DNA of 45,374 nt, from NCBI GenBank assembly GCA_947165485.1, contig CAMVAP010000024.1, positions 1 through 45,374 on the forward strand. Reading direction: 5' to 3'. Both the position numbers and the translations under genes were made by a program. Of this stretch, positions 29,501 through 34,287 are shown one piece after another. The DNA is from an uncultured Prevotellaceae bacterium. Its GTDB lineage: Bacteria; Bacteroidota; Bacteroidia; Bacteroidales; Muribaculaceae. Below the pieces are notes generated by a model. The model made no database searches. It saw nothing but the letters and a program-made list of their open reading frames with translations, and had not been told where the DNA came from. Every line of letters begins with the position of its first letter. Position 1 is the stretch's first letter.

Positions 29501-30155
29501 CCTTACTCGAAGTTCTGCCGGATGCCGTGAATATTGAGTGATAGTTATCTTCTGAGATTTCTAGCAATGGTAGAAATCTCCTGTTGGGATCTCCATAGTA
29601 TTCGGTTCCAGCTTTTTTCCCAGCTAGACTAGTAGTAGATCTGTTTTTTGTTGAATAGAAGTATAGAGTCTTTGATCCTAGAACAGGATTGATGTTCTGG
29701 TAAAGGATAAAGAAATTGCTGAATTTGAAGCGAAAACTGTTGGCTTTGGTTTGGTCTTTCATGCCATCAGTGTCGATGCCTAGAGAGACTAAACTTAGGA
29801 CAACACCATTCTTTGTTGTGTATTTGAACCGATGCAGGAATAAAGCGAATGGAGCAAATCCAGTAAACTCTTCTGTATCATCCTTTTTCTGAAACAGAAT
29901 GCTGAAACAAGTGTTTGTGCTTAATTGCTTCAAAACATTATCTGTTAACTCATTTCCGTCCAATTTATATACGTCGGAATTTGATTCGTTGGTATATCTA
30001 ACCTCTACGCACTTCTCCTTCAGGTCATGAAGGGCTTCTATTTTTTTCTCATCGGTGTCGTTGGTGAAAATTGAGTCGATAAAACGATAGAGGTCGGTCC
30101 AGTCTTCAATATTAAGGCTAGATGTGGAGATGATAATGCGATAACTACTATCCAT
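23571..30155 (-). CDS. Giant multidomain ATPase / PRTase-like sensor protein
   Basis: An intact 2194-residue frame, A+T-rich unlike its neighbours; no known protein recognised over its full length. Residues 295-475 resemble a GHKL (histidine-kinase/Hsp90) ATPase: N-box ELIQNIIFHGG (E301, N305), D354 in GIYDHHETG, and APGTHYEIILPV (461-472). About 545-640 has a STAS-like strand-helix pattern. Two phosphoribosyltransferase-like loops follow: IVPIGATLSTNDKI (866-879) and YVDHILLTGETYHR (1175-1188), then INRLPYP and the Cys pair C1248/C1251. Coiled coils lie near 1470-1560 and a GAF-like region at 1750-1925. A second, degenerate GHKL-like module covers 2070-2194 (N2083, D2116, STTLTTLQGV). No signal peptide, no clear membrane segment and no obvious phospho-His box. 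Paired with the REC-TIR gene; probably a defence sensor. Confidence 0.85.
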   Translation of the reverse strand: MDSSYRIIISTSSLNIEDWTDLYRFIDSIFTNDTDEKKIEALHDLKEKCVEVRYTNESNSDVYKLDGNELTDNVLKQLSTNTCFSILFQKKDDTEEFTGFAPFALFLHRFKYTTKNGVVLSLVSLGIDTDGMKDQTKANSFRFKFSNFFILYQNINPVLGSKTLYFYSTKNRSTTSLAGKKAGTEYYGDPNRRFLPLLEISEDNYHSIFTASGRTSSKESRDFLYINESLNKIKDDFRNDIFKTDKSKLNLIVNYKDSLFGQWLINGYFYSFEAKELRDMTIEKINGIIQTLQVYKNSIFELIQNIIFHGGKSGLFYCVFDKKENVSSYYQKKLSDFNNEESEVNRFLRIGIYDHHETGIVDSFKENGRTYNNEDLYNNLTLKDFFDPNTIVTLGITRLDMRYAAHLGIKSFVKTVFKHDGYFNVESNEIINGKNVKKRFSSYRKDDHHDFHHELIIDNCAPGTHYEIILPVKPNHTINSPQIQRNSILNFRQTLENQLSNSDPITSLDLDFEKMGMISNCETKQQQINAIINIGDEIIRIAGDNHNEIALNLKGKDFDHKLVFKIISYIQLKADNGFRKIILINGTDDFVSNFCELINPLLTTTDDKVPVWRNDKAIILMSETLHAQIICGETKGELYLLNQEFKKYYCNNFTEKDDLRFSLSKQGSYSSSIENISKDFILPYDILIEFSDGKTPFEAYSLDLLKRKIISDDLGFLVNHENTYIGNKIIVKNYYEADMMFQNSFFAERFAFLIAKNIRRLKRKDDKELVLIGYQQYSEYLLKAIKRIIDDKSVHIAIASSNDEIAKVKSAKDIITKNGRASDETTNEEKHALNIDLSFNFDIDGENIKLRENILSSPEQFQFATIVPIGATLSTNDKIVALFKLWHKLHNSPQRDLTSIDFIYNHCVIIVRDSVEPLLTNLEEEQKWNLIDLYQRIIETKFQNAKEIHYTIQIANALSTESNSRINIACNEIESNQNQREEEKSNSIHAESQNWLKRLNNVVSFPKEWEKEEYVNFTENSSINSQNLMGFPKVDKFCIEAEDKQHILELERLYLLRNDILKGHFVVFNSHLKFFIDTESFVRRENSKKESTFINWISGLKKFLQTPQILNQNKINILITPNAETESDFICIVNDQIFDGNALIVYLNVKNWRNNIIHKLSFLKNMGNNDVSFHYVDHILLTGETYHRTKSYLNSIKGGLDSIKFDSIITIINRLPYPKSKEIRNDTKHFFAFINLYYPTSRLDGRECELCKLKEYYGNLWKETVLDSCKNVINNNVEKIIRKGRRDIDELKNVKNAPKSRRDFLRLVITHELYYIISQIAWGQANFYVLTKDAIIKELDAFYNKLCNKMSIGSINTKSSINEKIEKWFQYRIEDEYIDLRVFLNKKLETDKIISFLKVISSPPLSQYIIIREYAHQKLLSELNEIIHNTNRCSYDDLRIVKSILKSLSFLKSNALVREDVIVGAWNVLGRVIEHLENKAKAEIDDIGKKIDESITKIEAELNELNLKTQLTVSEGERRHYLIITKDQKDKYHEYLIYEKKEIDRLLSSLCDINKSIIRDFSKDIQFYIKNAIVEDDAKATFLGELIRKGTEISSFENISISQTKLSKNTVKNQNEENNLFDRFHDNEYIRKEYIHFLVWLFYDNATIIRKTLANFSMELKKDNSINSLFYIHRNNGEFLIKDIDLFKDDIDVIERKFNEIINNEYYYSSFQPYLYNEDKINYTKKLIYVTYAKLKLEDLIVKKHKTSIESDLRALLKVFSEIMGADGAFITIKNGKKLIPVTLYKKKTENEKDIKNQMKKKNEDNNKHETDIDFDYDSWALQNYYTKRYSNKSNLVYPFNPVFNLRENSFGENSELDAHSINVFIVENQRTKARATITFLYNSSNEIIKEVRDFRINTQESGRLLLLLKNEIQEYVIDYLINEKVFDLWLEKQKSLRKFDKIYIQSNHTFNNVYKEMNEFDNIDTNTIKSLYRTWFLLTNETISFLYSSIERNRLKGKNCLSIKKDRVISKKNTLGKTFNDNFIYLLSCLLDKRWNKKKEHNTIIINNKSINNYSLEKSLRNIEIPFNKHLLRTFIAQCLHNSLAIPIDGHGHRPYNKNKQVEITITESSITIMDKFIDNIPFEDLMIEINSFKTKKHHIQTLNCDEYSSTTLTTLQGVINYMNTNGNPKKDSPYQCDYGFDENNNFFVTIKF

Positions 30156-30197
30156 ATTTTTTTAAGGTTAAGATGTTGGAAAATTACGTTTTGGACG

Positions 30198-30232
30198 CAA
30201 ATGTATAAAAAAATCAACAATTGACCTTCAAA
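30198..30232 (-). promoter_or_regulatory. Putative promoter of the island operon
   Basis: On the minus strand TACATTTG (30205-30198) is a good -7 box about 43 bases before the ATG. TTTG at 30232-30229 lies 23 bases upstream, slightly longer than usual. An inverted repeat TTGAC...GTCAA (30221-30239) overlaps this -33 region and could be an operator. Confidence 0.5.
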
Positions 30233-30273
30233 AAGTCAAAAAATATTAGTTTTTTATCGCATTTTGCTTTGGC

Positions 30274-30350
30274 GGGGTGCTTGGGGTGGGTGGAGGGTGG
30301 GGGTTAGCCTTGGCCTTGGGAGGGGGGGCGGGTGCCGAGGGTGGGTGGGG
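30274..30350 (+). other. G-quadruplex-forming tracts at the island edge
   Basis: At 30274-30303 the plus strand has runs of four, four, three, three and five G with loops of 5, 1, 4 and 1 bases, meeting the standard quadruplex pattern. A second set of G-runs continues at 30318-30350 inside the 3' end of the esterase gene, where it encodes the Gly/Pro/Gln-rich tail. The tract lies between the esterase stop and the island promoter. Confidence 0.75.
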
Positions 30351-31632
30351 TGACGTTGAAGTGGCGGCGCCAGTCGCTGGTGGGGGTGTGGAGCCATACC
30401 CAGCCGTCGCTGGTGATGGTGATCTCGTTGACGGTGGCGATGCCCTGGGGAAGGCGCAGGATGGCGCGCACGCGTCCGTTCTGGTCACACACCTGGATGC
30501 CCACGCTGGTGACGGCCCACAGGTTGCCTTGGCCGTCGAAGGTGATGGTGTGGATGTCCAGTGGGCGGCTGTTGTCGTCGTTGTGGAGCCAGTAGAAGGG
30601 TTCGCCGTGTGTCGGCTGGCTGTTTTGCAGGATGTATTGCCATACGGTGTTGCCGCTGGGCTGGGGCGGAATGATGGCGATGGTGGTCAGGTCGGGGTAG
30701 ATGATGCGGGTGACGGGTTGGCCCGGGGTGCCGTTACCGGCCTTTTCCCAGCCCTTGTCGTCGCTGCTGAGGAGAGTTTGCAGGAAATCGTTGCTGCTGG
30801 TTCCCACGGCGGGCTTGTCGGGCCAGTCGCGCCACATCCACTCCATGACTTGCGGGAAAATCTGGGTGGAGCGGGTCACGTTGTGGCCACCGTCGCTCCA
30901 GTCGCATTGCACGTCATAGCCAGCAAACTGCAGGGCGCTGGCCAGCATCTGGTTGCCCTCATACCAGTGGCCGAACAAGGGGTTCCACGCGTCGTTGCTG
31001 CCGTCCTGGATGAAGACGCGCAGGGGCAGTGGCTCGGTCTTCCTGACGAGCGCTTGCAGGTCGTTGCCGCCGCGCATGGCCACAAAGGTGCCCACTCCCG
31101 TGAAAACCTTGCCGAACAGGTCGGGGCGGTGCCATGCCGCGTTGAATGCCGCGATGCCGCCGCTGCTCAGGCCGAAAATCATCCTGTCCTGGGGACGCTG
31201 TGACAGGCGGATGGGCTTGCCGTTGCCGGTGACCATGCGTTCGACGAGGGGCAACACCTCGCTCTCCAGGAAATGGGCAAATGTGCCGGTTGTGGCATCA
31301 AACTCATAGCAGCGGTTGTAACGCAGCACGGTGCCGTTGCTGGCCTTGACAACACCCGGTTGCAGGAACAGGCCAATGGTAACAGGCATTTTCTGGGCAG
31401 CGATGAGCGAGTCCATCACCTCGGGGGCATGACACAGCACACCGTCGAGCCCCACATACAGCGCCGCGGGCCGCTTGCCGTCATACTGGTCGGGCACATA
31501 CACCTGGAACGTGTGCACCGTGCCCGGGTAGATGGTCGATTGTTCCAATGTGCCGTCGATCAGCACATGCCCAGCCCTTGCCGTGAGGGTGGCTGCGGCG
31601 AATATGAGAATGAGTAGTAATCGCTTGATCAT
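30304..31632 (-). CDS. Secreted esterase with C-terminal beta-propeller-like segment
   Basis: A signal peptide follows the chosen start at 31630-31632 (MIKRLLLILIFAAATLTARA). The frame opens 28 codons earlier, but that part crosses the promoter at 31666-31697. The N-terminal half of the 442 residues is an alpha/beta-hydrolase of the esterase-D / enterochelin-esterase type, with nucleophile S156 in GLSSGG, then DGSNDAW and the His in SDGGHNV. Residues about 330-430 (DIHTITFDGQGNLWAVTS, NEITITSDGWVWLHT) have the repeat style of NHL or SMP-30 propellers. The substrate is unknown; a carbohydrate ester is a guess from the family. It is a single-gene unit. The 3' end is the G-rich tract. Confidence 0.85.
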   Translation of the reverse strand: MIKRLLLILIFAAATLTARAGHVLIDGTLEQSTIYPGTVHTFQVYVPDQYDGKRPAALYVGLDGVLCHAPEVMDSLIAAQKMPVTIGLFLQPGVVKASNGTVLRYNRCYEFDATTGTFAHFLESEVLPLVERMVTGNGKPIRLSQRPQDRMIFGLSSGGIAAFNAAWHRPDLFGKVFTGVGTFVAMRGGNDLQALVRKTEPLPLRVFIQDGSNDAWNPLFGHWYEGNQMLASALQFAGYDVQCDWSDGGHNVTRSTQIFPQVMEWMWRDWPDKPAVGTSSNDFLQTLLSSDDKGWEKAGNGTPGQPVTRIIYPDLTTIAIIPPQPSGNTVWQYILQNSQPTHGEPFYWLHNDDNSRPLDIHTITFDGQGNLWAVTSVGIQVCDQNGRVRAILRLPQGIATVNEITITSDGWVWLHTPTSDWRRHFNVTPPTLGTRPPSQGQG

Positions 31633-31665
31633 AGCTGATGGAGGGTTAGAGGGAATAAGTTGGCG

Positions 31666-31697
31666 CAAACTTAATAAAAAAGTGCCAATGCGACAAA
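31666..31697 (-). promoter_or_regulatory. Esterase promoter
   Basis: On the minus strand: TTTG at 31697-31694, 20 bases, then TAAGTTTG at 31673-31666, about 35 bases before the chosen ATG. It supports the shorter start. Confidence 0.7.
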
Positions 31698-31707
31698 TGT
31701 TGCCACC

Positions 31708-31748
31708 AAAAATCAAGCGTGCACCCCCTGGTGAAGAGGATGCACGCT
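31708..31748 (-). terminator. Intrinsic terminator of the NlpC/P60 gene
   Basis: On the minus strand AGCGTGCA (31748-31741), a 17-base loop and TGCACGCT (31723-31716), followed by TGATTTTT. It separates the peptidase gene from the esterase promoter. Confidence 0.8.
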
Positions 31749-31773
31749 GTGTTATGTGTGATATGGATTGTTT

Positions 31774-32310
31774 TTACAGGACGCGGCAGGCACCGACGTA
31801 GCGGCGGCTGTAATAGGACTCGGTGTTCTTGCTCTCGGTGACACCACTGCTGCAAGCCGAGTGGATGAAGTGGAAGGTGTTGTCGTCGTTCACCTTGGTA
31901 ACAATACCCACGTGCCCCACGCCCCCACGGCCTGAACGGCCCTGGAAGAACACGAGGTCGCCAGGCTGCAAATCCTTCTGCTTGATGCGCACACCGTCAA
32001 AGATCTGTCCGCGTGACGAGCGGTCCAGGTCGATACCGAAGCGCTTGAACACATAGCTGGTGAAGCCAGAGCAGTCAAAGCCGCGGGGTGACATGGCACC
32101 ATAACGATAGGGCGTACCGCGGAAACGGTAAGCGTAGTTGATGACCTGGTCGATAAGATTGTTGCGGCTGTTTTGCTCAAGCTGCTCGAGAACGGTGCCT
32201 TGACGGCGATTACTCAACTGCTGGGATTGTGCAGTGAAGCTGGTGAGGGTGATTACTAAGAGGGTGAATAATGTAGTAAATAATCTTATGTTGATGTTGA
32301 TAAAACTCAT
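31774..32310 (-). CDS. NlpC/P60 family cell-wall peptidase
   Basis: NlpC/P60 enzymes cut peptide bonds in peptidoglycan stems. The start at 32308-32310 gives a signal peptide ending TSFTAQSQQ; the longer frame runs through the promoter. The catalytic domain is complete: C80 in RGFDCSGFTSYVF, H133 in GVGHVGIV, and H147 or H150 as the third polar residue in FHFIHSACSSG. At 178 residues it is a minimal, single-domain form without SH3 or LysM repeats. It has its own promoter and terminator. Confidence 0.93.
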   Translation of the reverse strand: MSFININIRLFTTLFTLLVITLTSFTAQSQQLSNRRQGTVLEQLEQNSRNNLIDQVINYAYRFRGTPYRYGAMSPRGFDCSGFTSYVFKRFGIDLDRSSRGQIFDGVRIKQKDLQPGDLVFFQGRSGRGGVGHVGIVTKVNDDNTFHFIHSACSSGVTESKNTESYYSRRYVGACRVL

Positions 32311-32410
32311 AAATTCTTGTTTTTGTGGACTGGAAAATCCGCACATCGGCGGCCTTTTCGTTAGGGGCATCGAGAACGATTTCAATGCCGTGCGCCCTGG
32401 TTTGATGTTG

Positions 32411-32442
32411 CAAAGGTAACCCAACCTGGCGTTATGACCAAA
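32411..32442 (-). promoter_or_regulatory. Promoter of the NlpC/P60 gene
   Basis: On the minus strand: TTTG at 32442-32439, 20 bases, then TACCTTTG at 32418-32411. It leaves a leader of about 95 bases before the ATG. Confidence 0.75.
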
Positions 32443-32804
32443 CTTCTTAAACACTTGTAAACACTTTGAAAAACCATCGGTTTTAACAGAATGTTCCACG
32501 CAAACGCCCTCATACTAGGGGCTGGCGGCGGGCTTGAATGTTTAATATTTGGAAATTAAAAATGAAAAAGTTTACACTTTTTAACATTAAATGGCATCCT
32601 ATAAGATTTATTTTTTAGATTTTTGTCATCAAAACCAGACCTTGGATGAATCAAGAAGGCCGCTGGTGTTGCAAAATGCAATCAGCGGCCTCGGTTTTAT
32701 GAAAAATGTGATTTTTGTTGCCAGTGATGGCGCAGTGAGTGATGCTCCAGCCGTGGAACAATTGCTACGCAGTCCCCTCGTGCGCACCGGTGCCACGGGT
32801 TTTT
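32443..32804. other. Non-coding gap with a strong stem-loop
   Basis: Between the NlpC promoter and the Rieske-like gene. The main feature is a hairpin with AGGCCGCTG (32657-32665) and CAGCGGCCT (32683-32691), and inside it TTGCA-aaa-TGCAA. It may be the 3' terminator of the 32805-33296 gene; TCGGTTTT follows on the plus strand. A smaller A/T hairpin lies at 32565-32582. A 74-codon plus-strand frame crosses the hairpin and has no protein-like character. Confidence 0.5.
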
Positions 32805-33296
32805 CTAGTTGGTGATCAAGTATCCTCCGTTGCTAGGATAGACGCGATACTGGCGCATTCCCACCTTGTTGTTGATGGCGACTCCACTGACGGGGCCTCC
32901 AGCGCCCGTCAAGGGGTTGAAACGGGAGCCGCACTTGGCGCAGACGGCATCAAAGTTGTCGGGGTCGATCGACAACGTGATAGTGGGGCTGCTCTCGACA
33001 GGGCACGACAGGTCGTAGGCCATGGGGGCATCAATGCCCATCATGAGCAATACGCCGCCATAACCCGTGTAGGTGTTGGCGTTGAAGGGGAAATTGGATG
33101 GCAGGTGCTTCTCGCGGCTGAAGATGCGGTAGTCGCCCATGCCGTTCACGCCATAGGTGTTCCACATGGCAAATCCACCCAGGTCGATGCGCACGACAAA
33201 ACTCGGGACAGCCTTGTTGTCGATGCGGTCACAGCTGCCCGTCATCAACAGCATGAGCAGGGCTGCAAGAGGATAGAAAAACTTGAAAAATCTCAT
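32805..33296 (-). CDS. Rieske-like lipoprotein lacking the usual cluster ligands
   Basis: A 163-residue lipoprotein (signal MRFFKFFYPLAALLMLLMTG, lipidated C22). Its second half follows a Rieske [2Fe-2S] layout: DLSCPVESS, then VCAKCGSRFNPLTGAGGP and a closing SG..(A)..Y strand pattern. In true Rieske proteins the ligands are C-x-H and C-x-x-H. Here the positions read CPV and CAKC, with no His. It probably keeps the fold without the normal cluster, or binds another metal through Cys. It is divergent from the GT2 gene. Fold assignment is by pattern only. Confidence 0.72.
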   Translation of the reverse strand: MRFFKFFYPLAALLMLLMTGSCDRIDNKAVPSFVVRIDLGGFAMWNTYGVNGMGDYRIFSREKHLPSNFPFNANTYTGYGGVLLMMGIDAPMAYDLSCPVESSPTITLSIDPDNFDAVCAKCGSRFNPLTGAGGPVSGVAINNKVGMRQYRVYPSNGGYLITN

Positions 33297-33344
33297 ATCA
33301 GTATCGTTTATTTGTTCTTATTAACGTAAAAAATGGTCATTTGA

Positions 33345-33375
33345 TTGTAAAATTTCCGAGAATTCTATAATTTTG
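33345..33375 (+). promoter_or_regulatory. Promoter of the GT2-PBP1A unit
   Basis: TTG at 33345-33347, 20 bases, then TAATTTTG at 33368-33375. The leader before the ATG at 33468 is about 85 bases. Confidence 0.65.
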
Positions 33376-33467
33376 CATCCACCAAAACCAGTTAATGCCC
33401 GATGCCATGAGAGAGCCCCTCCCGTGGCACAGGTGTTGTACAGTTGATTATAAACCATTATTTAGGC

Positions 33468-34223
33468 ATGGATCCGTTATTCTCAATCATAACCGTCACA
33501 TGGAATGCAGCATCGGTCATCGCCCCCACGATGAATAGCGTGCAGCGGCAAACGAGCAGCGACTATGAAATGCTGATCATCGATGGCGCATCGACCGACG
33601 ACACGCTCCAGATCGTGCGTCAGGCCTCGATCGCCGGGTTGCGCGTGTTCAGCGAGCCCGACAAGGGCCTGTATGACGCGATGAACAAGGGTATCACCCG
33701 GGCCCGTGGGCGTTATCTCATCTTCCTGAATGCAGGTGATGCCTTTGCCGACGAGACAGTGCTGGCGCGTCTAGCCCTGCTCACAGTGGGTAATCCAGGT
33801 GTCATCTACGGTCAGACCCAGCTGGTGGATGCTCGACGCAATGTGGTGGGGCCTCGTCACTTGACAGCACCCAAGCGACTCACCGCCGGCAGTTTCCTCA
33901 ACGGTATGGTTGTGTGCCATCAAGCCTTTGTGGCACGTCGCGACTTGGTTCCCGAGTATGACCTGCAATATCGGTTCAGCGCCGACTATGACTGGTGCAT
34001 TAAGGTGTTGCGCAAGTCCCCGTCCAACGCCTATGCCGGCCCGGCACCCATCATCAGCTATCTAGCCGACGGCATGACCACCCGTTATCACCGCACCTCG
34101 CTGTGGGAACGTTATCGCATCATGTGTCGCCATTACGGCACCCTCAAGGCGACCCTGCGTCACCTGAGTTTCATCCCGCGGTACTTGAAGCGCCGCCTGG
34201 GAGGAAGTGCCAACAACCAGTAA
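33468..34223 (+). CDS. Family 2 glycosyltransferase
   Basis: A GT-A fold transferase of 251 residues that uses a nucleotide-sugar donor. It starts MDPLFSIITVTWNA. The motif DGASTDDT is the nucleotide-binding acidic pair, and DKGLYDAMNKGITRARGRYL then FLNAGDAF (the DxD-type region) follow; DYDWC lies near the acceptor side. The ATG at 33468-33470 is preferred over an in-frame TTG at 33444. PBP1A follows after 64 bases. The length and the phrases match the WcaE/WcaA-like polysaccharide transferases. The sugar is unknown. Confidence 0.9.
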   Translation: MDPLFSIITVTWNAASVIAPTMNSVQRQTSSDYEMLIIDGASTDDTLQIVRQASIAGLRVFSEPDKGLYDAMNKGITRARGRYLIFLNAGDAFADETVLARLALLTVGNPGVIYGQTQLVDARRNVVGPRHLTAPKRLTAGSFLNGMVVCHQAFVARRDLVPEYDLQYRFSADYDWCIKVLRKSPSNAYAGPAPIISYLADGMTTRYHRTSLWERYRIMCRHYGTLKATLRHLSFIPRYLKRRLGGSANNQ

Positions 34224-34287
34224 AATGCCATGCATCACACCACTTGTCCCGATGAAAAATGAACCTCTATATATATTATAAAGAATA

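Noticed and set aside
22433-30270. Island considered as a prophage or integrative element
   Set aside because: Only two genes are present, with no integrase, transposase, capsid, relaxase or flanking direct repeat that I could find. It is better described as a small defence-type cargo island.
32591-32815. 74-codon plus-strand frame before the Rieske-like gene
   Set aside because: It crosses a strong terminator-like hairpin, has no promoter and overlaps the 3' end of a convergent gene; no protein-like features.
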